This document shows, one piece after another, positions 1 to 8,271 of a stretch of DNA of 35,283 nt (position 1 is its first letter; each line of letters starts with the position of its first letter). Source of the stretch: Pseudomonas sp. Irchel 3E20 (GTDB taxonomy: Bacteria > Pseudomonadota > Gammaproteobacteria > Pseudomonadales > Pseudomonadaceae); assembly GCF_900187645.1 (NCBI RefSeq), contig NZ_FYEE01000021.1, positions 1-35,283 of the forward strand. Reading direction: 5' to 3'. Below the pieces are notes generated by a model, which was given only the letters and a program-made list of their open reading frames with translations, ran no database searches and had not been told where the DNA came from. The translations under genes were made by a program, and so were the position numbers.

Positions 1-217
1 GCATCAGGGCCTTGCCACCCCACACCGCGCCATACAGCAACGCCACGACACCGCATACGGCAGCCAGGCCAACGAGGGTGGGTGGCGCAATGTTTCTCAT
101 CGTCATTTCTTCTGTCTCTAAGTACGTGATCGCTTGATAGGTCACGAACGTCAGCCAGCCGAGCGCCAGGAGCAGACCGATCCAGAGGAAAACCGTTAAG
201 CGCGGTCGGCTGCTCAT
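1..217 (-). CDS. Small membrane protein, partial (runs off the left edge)
   Basis: An open frame reads leftward from ATG at 217 to the window edge (72 codons seen, no stop). The start follows a strong AGGAGGT ribosome site. The stop TGA (216-214) of the upstream effector relic overlaps this ATG as ATGA, so the two are translationally coupled. The N-terminus has a hydrophobic segment at about residues 8-26 (VFLWIGLLLALGWLTFV) and a second at about 47-66, joined by a short acidic loop (YLETEE), so it looks like a two-helix inner-membrane protein or the anchor of a longer one. I do not recognise the family. Coupling to a Tle3-type lipase gene suggests an immunity or accessory role by position only. 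The missing C-terminal part would decide this. Confidence 0.6.
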   Translation of the reverse strand, partial: MSSRPRLTVFLWIGLLLALGWLTFVTYQAITYLETEEMTMRNIAPPTLVGLAAVCGVVALLYGAVWGGKALM

Positions 218-1186
218 GATTGACCTCCTGTGTGGCCGGGCCTTCTGACCAGTGGGGGCGGCGTCATTGGCACCAATTCCGGGGAGGGGAATGTTCCTTC
301 GTCGTAGTACAGGTAGCTGGCAGTGACCAAGGCTCGCGCCTGGGCACTGAGCTTTGGCCAGCCAGGCATTTGTGTTATCCCATCGTTGAACAGCTCCTTA
401 CTCATCCGCCAATCCGCCACCGCAATCAGCACCTCACGAATATGCGGATCGTCCAAACATTTTCCCTGCCCCACCGCCACATCCATCGCCGTTACCCACC
501 GATGGTTTTCCGGGCTGCGCAACACCGCCGAGTGATAACTGTTGTTGCCCCATTCGTTGGGGTCGACTGCCAGGCGTGCGCGGATTTCGTTGGGGGTTTC
601 TTCGCGTTCGATCAAGAAATAACCGACCGGGCTGAGCATCTTTGCTGAAGCCCTCGCCGAACATCTCCAGCAGGTTGTTGGTGGCATTGGCGAAAAACCC
701 GCCGCCCTTGGCGAAGTGGCGGTCCAGGCGATTGTCGAAAACGTCCTGATACTGGGTGCGCAGCTGGGTCGGGTCACCGTTCTTGTCGCGTTTTATCTCG
801 TTGGGCGCGGCGCGATACCCCCAGTAGAACGGGATGAAACAACTGCGGGTGGTTTTATCGGTGCTGCGTTTGTAGAGGTAGGTGTCGGGGTCGTCGAGAC
901 TGTCTTTGTTTCGCGCAGACAAGCGCTCTACAGGCATCGCCTTCGCCGCCGCGAAGTCCGCCCCATACCGCCCCGCACACAAATCCGGGCGGTGCAGGCG
1001 CTCGTTCAAGCCTTGCATCAGCCCGGTTTCCACTGACTCATAGGCGGCGCCGGGGTCATTGACGCCATGCAAAAAAATCACAATACCGGGCATATCCCGA
1101 GGGATGGCGATCAGTCGATCGCTCGGCCGATTCGGCACAAGCCGGGTGCGCAGTTCGGCGATTACGGCGTAGGTGGGGTTGCTCAT
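214..1186 (-). pseudogene. Type VI secretion phospholipase effector Tle3-like, internally deleted and frameshifted
   Basis: The frame from ATG 1186 gives an N-terminus typical of Tle3 lipases: GIVIFLHGVNDPG, then GLNERLHRPDL, FIPFYWGYRAAPNEI and GGGFFANATNNLLEMFGEGF. Near 640-650 the family resemblance jumps to another frame, which continues FLIEREETPNEIRARLAVDPNEW, NNSYHSAVLRSPENHRWVTAMDVAVGQGKCLDDP and ends at 214. That second part resembles the C-terminal DUF3274-like end of these proteins. The two parts total about 320 residues, roughly half of what I recall for the family. The expected central block with the GxSxG nucleophile elbow (GHSQG type) is absent from both frames. I infer an out-of-frame internal deletion of a once full-length effector. 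No vgrG or other T6SS gene is in view. A programmed frameshift is unlikely because the catalytic core is gone. Confidence 0.72.
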
Positions 1187-1406
1187 CGGGGGCGTCCTTG
1201 TGTGGCTGAGGGCGACGGACGCTCATCTACGGGAAAGGGATAGCGGTTCGCCTGAGCGCACAAATATGAGCATGGGGTAAGTGAAACCACATGTCGGACA
1301 GGGGCCATGCACGAGTAGGACCGATCCGAAAATGCTCATGCTGCCCGTGGGGTGAGGGCAGGAGCCTGGAGCAGAGACAGAACGCCCACGGGGGCAACTT
1401 GGAGTC

Positions 1407-1448
1407 AAAAAAAACCCACCCGCTTCGCTAGAAGGGGTGGGCTTTTTT
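1407..1448. terminator. Bidirectional rho-independent terminator after ilvE
   Basis: A GC-rich stem (CCCACC with GGTGGG, extended by CTTC/GAAG around a GCTA loop) is flanked by A8 on the left and T6 on the right. It can therefore terminate in both directions. It lies 13 bp beyond the ilvE stop and ends the leftward bkd-ilvE transcript before the Tle3 relic. Confidence 0.85.
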
Positions 1449-1460
1449 ACGCTGGGAAGA

Positions 1461-2480
1461 TCAGACCTTGACGATCCAGCCTGCTGGCGCTTCGATGTCG
1501 CCGGTTTGTACGCCGGTCAGCTCTTTGTAGAGCTTCTGGGTCACAGGGCCGACTTCGGTCTGGCTGTGGAACACGTGCAGGTGATCCTTGTAGCTGATGC
1601 CACCGATGGGCGTGATGACCGCAGCGGTGCCGCAGGCGCCGGCTTCTTTGAAATCGGCCAGTTTGTCGACAAATACGTCGCCTTCAATCACTTCCAGCCC
1701 CAGGCGCGATTTGGCCAGTTCGATCAACGACAGGCGGGTGATGCCCGGCAGGACCGACGGCGAGTTCGGCGTGACGAACTTGTCGTCATGGGTGATCCCG
1801 AAGAAGTTGGCCGAGCCGACTTCCTCGATTTTCGAGTGGGTCTGCGGGTCCAGGTAGATGCAATCGGCGAAGCCGGTTTTTTTCGCCTGGGAGCCGGGCA
1901 TCAGGCTGGCGGCGTAGTTGCCGCCGACCTTGGCGGCGCCGGTGCCGTTGGGGGCGGCGCGGTCGTAGCCGGAGATCAGGAAGTTGTGCGGGGTCAGGCC
2001 GCCCTTGAAGTAGGCGCCCACCGGGATGCAGAAGATCGAGAAGATGAACTCGGGTGCGGTACGCACGCCGATGTTGTCACCCACGCCAATCACGAACGGG
2101 CGCAGGTACAGCGCGCCGCCGGTGCCGTACGGCGGGATGAAGCGCTCGTTGGCGCGCACCACGTCCTTGCAGGCCTGGATAAAGGCGTCGGTCGGCACAT
2201 GCGGCATCAGCAGGCGCGCGCAGCTGCGTTGCATGCGCAGGGCATTCTGGTCCGGGCGGAACAGGTTGATCGAGCCGTCCTTGCAGCGGTAGGCCTTCAT
2301 GCCTTCGAAGCATTGCTGGCCATAGTGCAGGGCAGTGGAGCCCTCGCTGATGTGCAGCACGTTGTCTTCGGTCAGGGTGCCTTTGTCCCACTCGCCGTCG
2401 CGAAAGTAAGACAGAAAACGTTTGTCAGTCTTGATGTAGTCAAAACCCAGTTTGTCCCAATTGATGCTTTCGTTACCCAT
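1461..2480 (-). CDS. ilvE: Branched-chain amino acid aminotransferase
   Basis: PLP enzyme of fold type IV that exchanges the amino group between Val/Leu/Ile and 2-oxoglutarate. The start ATG 2480 (MGNESINWDKLGFDYI) has a GAGGGTG ribosome site; the longer frame upstream has no family-like sequence. The product is 339 aa, usual for this class of bacterial BCAT. The Schiff-base lysine is K184 in GTGAAKVGGNYAASL; the glycine-rich cofactor region ACGTAAVITPIGG and the LYLRPF motif near residue 125 are intact. It lies 125 bp downstream of lpdV on the same strand, separated by a REP hairpin, so it may be read through from the bkd operon. In that position it supplies the 2-oxoacids that the BKD complex oxidises. 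IlvE also serves biosynthesis; which role dominates cannot be read from the sequence. Confidence 0.95.
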   Translation of the reverse strand: MGNESINWDKLGFDYIKTDKRFLSYFRDGEWDKGTLTEDNVLHISEGSTALHYGQQCFEGMKAYRCKDGSINLFRPDQNALRMQRSCARLLMPHVPTDAFIQACKDVVRANERFIPPYGTGGALYLRPFVIGVGDNIGVRTAPEFIFSIFCIPVGAYFKGGLTPHNFLISGYDRAAPNGTGAAKVGGNYAASLMPGSQAKKTGFADCIYLDPQTHSKIEEVGSANFFGITHDDKFVTPNSPSVLPGITRLSLIELAKSRLGLEVIEGDVFVDKLADFKEAGACGTAAVITPIGGISYKDHLHVFHSQTEVGPVTQKLYKELTGVQTGDIEAPAGWIVKV

Positions 2481-2567
2481 GACACCCTCTATCACTTGAC
2501 ATCCGCCTGGTCGAAGCAGGCTTCTGGTTTTTGCTGGATGGGCGCAACGATACTCCATTGCGCGGCT

Positions 2568-2593
2568 GTGTGGGAGCAGGCTCGCTCCCACAC
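2568..2593. repeat. REP-type hairpin between lpdV and ilvE
   Basis: Two perfect 10-bp arms (GTGTGGGAGC and GCTCCCACAC) enclose the 6-nt loop AGGCTC. The core resembles the Pseudomonas fluorescens REP consensus. There is no T-run, so it is not a classical terminator, but a hairpin here could stabilise the upstream bkd mRNA or lower ilvE expression. Confidence 0.75.
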
Positions 2594-2605
2594 GCTCAAC
2601 ACTGA

Positions 2606-3997
2606 CTAAATGTGCAGCGCGTGCCCCAGTGCCCGCAGGGCGGCTTCATGCACCGCTTCGCCCAGTGTGGGGTGAGCGTGGATGGTGCCGGCGATGTCTT
2701 CCAGGCGCGCGCCCATTTCCAGGGACTGGCCGAACGCCGTAGACAGCTCGCTGACGCCCACGCCCACCGCTTGCCAACCGAGGATCACATGGTTGTCGCG
2801 CCGTGCCACCACCCGCACGAACCCGGCCTTGGATTCCAGGCTCATGGCCCGGCCGTTGGCAGCGAACGGGAAGTTGGCGACGATGCAGTCCAGCCCGGCG
2901 GCCTTGGCTTCGTCTGGGGTTTGGCCGACCACCACCAGTTCCGGGTCGGTGAAGCACACGGCGGCGATGGCGGTGGGGTTGAACTCGCGGTGTTTGCCGG
3001 CGATCACTTCCGCGACCATCTCGCCTTGGGCCATGGCGCGGTGGGCGAGCATCGGTTCGCCGCTGAGGTCGCCGATGGCCCAGACGTTGCGCATGCTGGT
3101 CTGGCAACGGTTGTCGACTTTGATCGATGAGCCGTTCATCGCCAGGTCCAGGGCTTCGAGGTTGAAACCTTGGGTGTTGGCTTTGCGGCCCACGGCCACC
3201 AGCACCTGGTCGGTGGGCAGGTTCAGGCGTTCGCCCTGGGGGTCACGCACTTGCAGGGTGTTGGTCTGGGCGTCGAAGCCCTCGACACTGTGCTTGAGGT
3301 AGAGCTTCACGCCGAGTTTCTTCAGTGCCTCGTGCACAGGCTGGGTCAGTTCGCCGTCGTAGGCTGGCAGGATGCGCTCCTGGGCCTCGACCACGCTGAC
3401 CTGGGCCCCGAGCTTGGCGTAGGCCGTGCCCAGTTCCAAACCGATGTAGCCACCGCCGACCACCACCAGGCGCTTGGGCACCGAGGTGGGCGCCAGGGCT
3501 TCGGTGGACGAAATGATCGCCCCGCCAATGGGCAGCATCGGCAGGTTGACGCTTTTCGAGCCGGTGGCCAGCAGCAGGTGTTCGCACTGGATGCGGGTGT
3601 TGGCGCCTTCGATCTCGACGGTCTTGCCGTCGACAATCCGCGCCCAGCCCTGTATGACCTGAACCTTGTGTTTTTTCAGCAGGGCCGCGACGCCGCTGGT
3701 CAGGCGATCGACGATGCCGTCCTTCCACTCCACGCTTTTGCCGATGTCCAGGGTGGGCGCCGCGACCTGGATGCCCAGGGCCGAGCCCTGGCTGTGCTGG
3801 CGGGTCTGGTGCAGTTGCTCGGCGACGTGGATCAAGGCCTTGGACGGGATGCAGCCGATGTTCAGGCAGGTGCCGCCCAGGGCCTGGCCTTCGACCAAGA
3901 CGGTGGTGATCCCCAGTTGGCCGGCGCGGATGGCCGCCACATAGCCGCCAGGGCCGCCGCCGATAATCAGCAGCGTGGTATTGAGCGTCTGTTGCAT
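2606..3997 (-). CDS. lpdV: Dihydrolipoyl dehydrogenase (E3) of the branched-chain 2-oxoacid dehydrogenase complex
   Basis: FAD-dependent E3 that reoxidises the dihydrolipoyl arm of BkdB with NAD+. It is 463 aa, normal for the family. Visible landmarks are the FAD-binding GGGPGG (13-18), the redox disulphide C44/C49 in GGTCLNIGCIPSKA, the NAD-binding VVGGGYIGLE in the middle, the second FAD motif (VWAIGDLSGEPMLAHRA), and the C-terminal active-site H442 with E447 in HPTLGEAVHEA. The start ATG 3997 is 3 bp after the bkdB stop, so its ribosome site lies in the end of bkdB. As the last gene of bkdA1-A2-B-lpdV it is the complex-specific E3 (LPD-Val) rather than the housekeeping Lpd. Confidence 0.96.
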   Translation of the reverse strand: MQQTLNTTLLIIGGGPGGYVAAIRAGQLGITTVLVEGQALGGTCLNIGCIPSKALIHVAEQLHQTRQHSQGSALGIQVAAPTLDIGKSVEWKDGIVDRLTSGVAALLKKHKVQVIQGWARIVDGKTVEIEGANTRIQCEHLLLATGSKSVNLPMLPIGGAIISSTEALAPTSVPKRLVVVGGGYIGLELGTAYAKLGAQVSVVEAQERILPAYDGELTQPVHEALKKLGVKLYLKHSVEGFDAQTNTLQVRDPQGERLNLPTDQVLVAVGRKANTQGFNLEALDLAMNGSSIKVDNRCQTSMRNVWAIGDLSGEPMLAHRAMAQGEMVAEVIAGKHREFNPTAIAAVCFTDPELVVVGQTPDEAKAAGLDCIVANFPFAANGRAMSLESKAGFVRVVARRDNHVILGWQAVGVGVSELSTAFGQSLEMGARLEDIAGTIHAHPTLGEAVHEAALRALGHALHI

Positions 3998-4000
3998 GTC

Positions 4001-5281
4001 TTACTCCACAAACAGGCTGGCGGGTTGCTCGAGCAGGCCACGGATGGCCTGGATAAACAGCGCCGCGTCCATGCCGTCGACCACCCGGTGATCGAAGGAG
4101 CTGGAGAGGTTCATCATTTTGCGAACCACGATCTGGCCTTTGATAACCATCGGCCGTTCGACGATTTTGTTCACGCCGACGATGGCCACTTCCGGCAGGT
4201 TAAGCACCGGGGTGCTGACGATGCCGCCCAACGCGCCCAGGCTGGTCAGGGTGATGCTCGACCCCGACAGCTCATCGCGGCTGGCCTTGCCGTTGCGCGC
4301 GGCGTTGGCCAGGCGTGCGATCTCCGCGGCGCTGTCCCACAGGCTACGGGCTTCGGCGTGGCGCACCACCGGCACCATGAGGCCCACGTCGCTCTGGGTG
4401 GCGACGCCCACGTGCACCGCGCCGAGGCGGGTGATGACCTGGGCCTGGTCGTCGTAACGGGCGTTGATCTGCGGGAAGTCGCGCAGGGCCACCACCAGGG
4501 CACGCACCAGGAACGGCAGCAAGGTCAGCTTGCCGCGGCTGGCACCGTGTTTTTCGTTGAGGTGGGCGCGCAGCTCTTCCACGGCGGTCACGTCGATTTC
4601 CTCGACATAACTGAAATGAGCGGCGCGCTGGGTGGCGTCCTGCATGCGCTGGGCGATCTTGCGGCGCATGCCGATCACCGGGATCTGCTGCTCGTCATGG
4701 CGCTCGGCGTACGCCGCCGGGGCCGCGGCGCGGGCCGTGCCCTGGGCGAGGTAGGCGTCGAGGTCTTCGTGCAGGATGCGCCCGGCGGGGCCGCTGCCCT
4801 GGACCAGGCGTAGCTGGATGCCGGCGTCCAGCGCATGCTTGCGCACCGCTGGCGAGGCCAGTGGGCGCTCGTCGGCGCTACGTGCCACGGGCGCCTGTGG
4901 CGCTGGGCGGCTGACGGGGACAGCGGGTTTGGCCAGTGGGGCCGCCATTGCGGGCGCTGGCGTCGGGGCCGCTTGCGCGGTTTCGACCGGCGCAACCTTG
5001 GCGGGCGCGGCGGGCGGCGCATCCTTGACGTTGCCCGCGCCTTCGACCTCGATGCTGATAAGGATGCTGCCCACGGCCATCACTTCGCCGGGCTGGCCGC
5101 CCAGGGCGATGACCTTGCCGTGCACCGGGGAGGGGATGTCGACCATGGCCTTGTCGGTCATGACGTCGGCCAGCACTTGGTCTTCAACCACCATGTCGCC
5201 GACCTGGACGTGCCACACCGACAGTTCTACTTCTGCGATGCCTTCGCCGATGTCCGGCATCTTGATGACGTGCGTACCCAT
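4001..5281 (-). CDS. bkdB: Dihydrolipoamide acyltransferase (E2) of the branched-chain 2-oxoacid dehydrogenase complex
   Basis: Core E2 of the BKD complex: it takes the acyl group from E1 on lipoyl-lysine and passes it to CoA. In 426 aa it shows one N-terminal lipoyl domain with the lipoylated K44 (VMTDKAMVDIPSP), an Ala/Pro-rich flexible linker at about 88-132, a peripheral-subunit-binding domain at about 140-178 (ASPAVRKHALDAGIQL through GPAGRILHEDLDAYL), and a catalytic domain ending in DHRVVDG, with H398 and D402 as active-site residues. Its ATG directly abuts the bkdA2 TAA with no gap, which points to coupled translation and fixed stoichiometry. Confidence 0.96.
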   Translation of the reverse strand: MGTHVIKMPDIGEGIAEVELSVWHVQVGDMVVEDQVLADVMTDKAMVDIPSPVHGKVIALGGQPGEVMAVGSILISIEVEGAGNVKDAPPAAPAKVAPVETAQAAPTPAPAMAAPLAKPAVPVSRPAPQAPVARSADERPLASPAVRKHALDAGIQLRLVQGSGPAGRILHEDLDAYLAQGTARAAAPAAYAERHDEQQIPVIGMRRKIAQRMQDATQRAAHFSYVEEIDVTAVEELRAHLNEKHGASRGKLTLLPFLVRALVVALRDFPQINARYDDQAQVITRLGAVHVGVATQSDVGLMVPVVRHAEARSLWDSAAEIARLANAARNGKASRDELSGSSITLTSLGALGGIVSTPVLNLPEVAIVGVNKIVERPMVIKGQIVVRKMMNLSSSFDHRVVDGMDAALFIQAIRGLLEQPASLFVE

Positions 5282-6340
5282 TTAAACCTCCATGACCCGA
5301 TGCAAAGCCGCGCCCACGCGGGACGGCCCAGGGAAATACGCCCATTCCTGCGCGTGGGGGTAGGGCGTGTCCCAACCCGTGACACGCTCGATGGGCGCTT
5401 CCAGGTAGTGGAAGCAATGCTCTTGCACCAGCGCCACCAACTCGGCGCCGAAACCGCAGGTGCGGGTGGCTTCGTGGACGATCACGCAGCGGCGGGTTTT
5501 TTTCACCGAATTGACGATGGTTTCCAGGTCCAGCGGCCACAGGCTGCGCAGGTCGATGACCTCGGCGTCGATGCCGGATTCTTCGGCCGCCACTTGCGAG
5601 ACATAGACGGTGGTGCCGTAGGTGAGGATGGTCACGTCCTTGCCTGGGCGGGTGATGGCAGCCACATCCAGTGGCACCGTGTAGTAGCCGTCCGGCACTT
5701 GTGCGGCGGGGTGTTTGGACCACGGCGTTACCGGGCGGTCGTGGTGGCCGTCGAACGGGCCGTTGTACAGGCGCTTGGGCTCCAGGAAGATCACCGGGTC
5801 ATCGTTTTCGATGGAGGCGATCAGCAGGCCCTTGGCGTCGTAGGGGTTGGAGGGCATCACGGTGCGCAGGCCGCAGACCTGGGTGAACACCGCTTCGATG
5901 CTCTGGCTGTGGGTCTGGCCGCCGTAGATGCCGCCGCCGCAGGGCATGCGCATGGTCATAGGCGCGGTGAACTGGCCCGCCGAGCGGTAGCGCAGGCGGG
6001 CCGCTTCGGAAATGATCTGGTCCGAGGCCGGGTACACGTAGTCGGCGAACTGGATTTCCGCCACCGGCCGCAGGCCATAGGCGCCCATGCCCACGGCAAC
6101 GCCGATGATGCCGCTTTCGGAGATCGGCGCGTCGAACACCCGGGAGGTGCCGTACTTGGTCTGCAAGCCTTCGGTGCAACGGAACACGCCGCCGAAGTAG
6201 CCCACGTCCTGGCCGAACACGACCACGTTGTCGTCACGCTCAAGCATCACATCCATGGCCGAGCGCAGGGCCTGGATCATGGTCATGGTAGTGGTGGTCA
6301 TGGCGGTTTCCAGCTCGATTTGGTTGTTGTGATCGTTCAT
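5282..6340 (-). CDS. bkdA2: 2-Oxoisovalerate dehydrogenase E1 beta subunit
   Basis: Beta chain of the thiamine-diphosphate E1 that decarboxylates 2-oxo acids from Val, Leu and Ile. It is 352 aa counted from MNDHNNQIELETAM. Family blocks are FGQDVGYFGGVFRCTEGL, FDAPISESGIIGVAVGMGAYGLRPVAEIQFADY, RMPCGGGIYGGQTHSQS and, near the end, the transketolase C-terminal segment TGWDTPYPHAQEWAYFPG. A second in-frame ATG at residue 14 (MTTTTMTMIQALR) is also a plausible start. I keep the upstream one because it sits one base after the bkdA1 stop (TGA C ATG), and similar N-termini are known in Pseudomonas BkdA2. Confidence 0.95.
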   Translation of the reverse strand: MNDHNNQIELETAMTTTTMTMIQALRSAMDVMLERDDNVVVFGQDVGYFGGVFRCTEGLQTKYGTSRVFDAPISESGIIGVAVGMGAYGLRPVAEIQFADYVYPASDQIISEAARLRYRSAGQFTAPMTMRMPCGGGIYGGQTHSQSIEAVFTQVCGLRTVMPSNPYDAKGLLIASIENDDPVIFLEPKRLYNGPFDGHHDRPVTPWSKHPAAQVPDGYYTVPLDVAAITRPGKDVTILTYGTTVYVSQVAAEESGIDAEVIDLRSLWPLDLETIVNSVKKTRRCVIVHEATRTCGFGAELVALVQEHCFHYLEAPIERVTGWDTPYPHAQEWAYFPGPSRVGAALHRVMEV

Positions 6341-6341
6341 G

Positions 6342-7577
6342 TCAGATCCCCAACTCTTGACGCTGGCGCTTCAAGTGCTCCGGCATCTCTTTATAGACAT
6401 CCTCGAACATGCTCGCCGCGCTCGGGATCTGCCCGCCGGAAAGCGTGCCGTACTGCTCCGCCTCTTTTTGCGCGGCGATCACCTGGGCTTCGAGTTCGGC
6501 GCTGACCGCCGCGTGTTCTTCCTGCGACCATTGGCCGATTTTCACCAGGTGCTGCTTGAGGCGGGCAATCGGGTCGCCCAACGGGAAGTGGCTCCAGTCG
6601 TCGGCGGGGCGGTACTTGGACGGATCGTCCGAGGTCGAGTGCGGGCCGGCGCGGTAAGTCACCCACTCGATCAGGGTCGGCCCCAGGTTGCGCCGCGCCC
6701 GTTCGGCGGCCCAGGCGGAAGCGGCGTAGACCGCGATGAAGTCGTTGCCATCGACCCGCAGCGAGGCGATGCCACAGCCCACGCCACGGCCGGCGAAGGT
6801 GGTGGCTTCACCACCGGCGATGGCTTGGAAGGTGGAGATTGCCCATTGGTTGTTGACCACGTTGAGGATCACCGGCGCCCGGTAGACGTGGGCAAAGGTG
6901 AGGGCGGTGTGGAAGTCCGATTCGGCGGTGGCGCCGTCGCCGATCCAGGCCGAGGCGATCTTGGTATCGCCCTTGATCGCCGAGGCCATGCCCCAGCCCA
7001 CGCCTTGTACAAACTGGGTGGCGAGGTTGCCGGAGATGCTGAAGAAGCCGTAGTCACGCACCGAGTACATGATCGGCAGTTGGCGGCCCTTGAGCGGATC
7101 GCGCTCGTTGGACAGCAACTGGCAGATCAGGTCCACCAACGGCACTTCGCGGGCCATCAGGATGCTTTGCTGGCGGTAGGTGGGGAAGCACATGTCGGTG
7201 ACATTGAGCGCCAGGGCCTGGGCGCTGCCGATGGCTTCCTCGCCGAGGCTCTGCATGTAGAACGACATTTTCTTCTGGCGCTGGGCCACCACCATGCGGT
7301 TGTCGAAGATCCGCGTCATGAGCATGGTGCGCATGCCCTTGCGCAGGATCTCCACGGGCACGCCTTCGGCCCATGGGCCCAAGGCATTGCCCTGGTCGTC
7401 AAGCACCCGGATCAGGCCCTTGGCCAGGTCGGCGGTGTCGGCGGGTTCGACGTCGATGGCAGGTTTGCGCACGGTGCCAGCATCGGTCAGACGCAGGTAC
7501 GTGAAGTCGGTTTTGCAGCCGGGACGGCCGGAGGGTTCGGGAACGTGCAGGCGCAGCGGTTCGTACTGCTGGGTCAT
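6342..7577 (-). CDS. bkdA1: 2-Oxoisovalerate dehydrogenase E1 alpha subunit
   Basis: Alpha chain of E1 and first gene of the bkd operon; 411 aa, standard length. The ThDP/Mg site is seen as GDG...NN (WIGDGATAESDFHTALTFAHVYRAPVILNVVNNQWAIST). The phosphorylation-loop-like segment YRAGPHSTSDDPSKYR is conserved, as in E1 alpha proteins generally. The long N-terminal extension of about 50 residues (LRLHVPEPSGRPGCKTDFTY) is usual for Pseudomonas BkdA1. The start ATG 7577 has only a weak ribosome site (AGAAAG). The 196-bp spacer to bkdR holds the operon promoter, which BkdR activates in P. putida when branched-chain amino acids are present. Confidence 0.96.
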   Translation of the reverse strand: MTQQYEPLRLHVPEPSGRPGCKTDFTYLRLTDAGTVRKPAIDVEPADTADLAKGLIRVLDDQGNALGPWAEGVPVEILRKGMRTMLMTRIFDNRMVVAQRQKKMSFYMQSLGEEAIGSAQALALNVTDMCFPTYRQQSILMAREVPLVDLICQLLSNERDPLKGRQLPIMYSVRDYGFFSISGNLATQFVQGVGWGMASAIKGDTKIASAWIGDGATAESDFHTALTFAHVYRAPVILNVVNNQWAISTFQAIAGGEATTFAGRGVGCGIASLRVDGNDFIAVYAASAWAAERARRNLGPTLIEWVTYRAGPHSTSDDPSKYRPADDWSHFPLGDPIARLKQHLVKIGQWSQEEHAAVSAELEAQVIAAQKEAEQYGTLSGGQIPSAASMFEDVYKEMPEHLKRQRQELGI

Positions 7578-7725
7578 GGCTTTCTACGCTCTATCTTGTG
7601 AATTTCTTGTAGTGGGCGCGCTTAGCTGACAGTCCTTCGCCGGGTAGGCGAAATATTGTCCTACAACAATCATAGGCCGGGGGCAGGAGAATATTTATCT
7701 GTGTTTCGTTGCGTTGGAGGTGATT

Positions 7726-7744
7726 TGCAGATAAAAAATCTGCA
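7726..7744. promoter_or_regulatory. Inverted repeat in the bkdR-bkdA1 control region (candidate BkdR operator)
   Basis: Perfect 7-bp arms TGCAGAT and ATCTGCA flank an A5 spacer within an AT-rich tract, 30 bp before the bkdR ATG. The divergent spacer (7578-7773) must carry both the bkd operon promoter and the bkdR promoter. BkdR of P. putida is known to bind this region and to repress its own gene. The position just upstream of bkdR fits an autoregulatory site; the match to a BkdR consensus is my inference. Confidence 0.5.
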
Positions 7745-7773
7745 TAAACATAAAAAACAGGTGGTTTTGTCTC

Positions 7774-8262
7774 ATGCGCAAGCTGGATCGTACCGATATC
7801 GGCATTCTCAACAGCCTTCAGGAGAACGCCCGCATCACCAACGCCGACCTTGCCCGGTCGGTCAACCTGTCGCCCACCCCATGCTTTAACCGGGTCAAGG
7901 CGATGGAGGAACTGGGCTTGATCCGCGAGCAAGTGACGCTGCTAGACGCCGAGCTGTTGGGCCTGCACGTCAATGTGTTTATCCACGTCAGCCTGGAGAA
8001 ACAGGTAGAAGAGGCGTTGCAGCACTTTGAGGAAGCGATTTCCGACCGCCCGGAAGTCATGGAGTGCTACCTGATGGCCGGCGACCCGGACTATCTGATC
8101 CGGGTGCTGGTGCCGACCATCCAGGCGCTGGAGCGGTTCATGCTGGATTTTCTGACCAAGGTGCCGGGGGTGGCCAATATCCGCTCCAGTTTTGCCCTCA
8201 AGCAGGTGCGCTATAAAACCGCGTTGCCGTTGCCGGCCAATGGGTTGACGGTGGAAGGCTAG
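7774..8262 (+). CDS. bkdR: Lrp/AsnC-family activator of the bkd operon
   Basis: Leucine-responsive family regulator of 162 aa, usual length. It has an N-terminal winged helix-turn-helix (LDRTDIGILNSLQENARITNADLARSVNLSPTPCFNRVKAMEELGLI, about residues 4-50) and a C-terminal RAM/AsnC ligand-binding domain (from about 65, with MAGDPDYLIRVLVP). The start ATG 7774 has AGGTGG upstream. It is transcribed away from bkdA1, the arrangement of bkdR in P. putida and P. aeruginosa, where it activates the operon in response to branched-chain amino acids. It ends 9 bp before the convergent metallo-hydrolase gene, with no obvious terminator between. Confidence 0.94.
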   Translation: MRKLDRTDIGILNSLQENARITNADLARSVNLSPTPCFNRVKAMEELGLIREQVTLLDAELLGLHVNVFIHVSLEKQVEEALQHFEEAISDRPEVMECYLMAGDPDYLIRVLVPTIQALERFMLDFLTKVPGVANIRSSFALKQVRYKTALPLPANGLTVEG

Positions 8263-8271
8263 GCAAGCCGT

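Noticed and set aside
640..660. Programmed ribosomal frameshift in the Tle3-like gene
   Set aside because: There is no slippery heptamer at the junction, and the missing catalytic block is better explained by a deletion.
1223..1408. A 61-codon minus-strand frame between ilvE and the Tle3 relic, containing HGPCPTCGF
   Set aside because: It has no good ribosome site, ends in the terminator region and shows no recognisable domain. The CPTC motif alone is not enough.
3170..6505. Long plus-strand frames (3170-4813 and 4835-6505) opposite lpdV, bkdB and bkdA2
   Set aside because: Composition is His/Gly/Val/Ala/Asp-rich, typical of antisense frames of GC-rich genes. No domains or ribosome sites fit, and the minus-strand genes are well-known enzymes.
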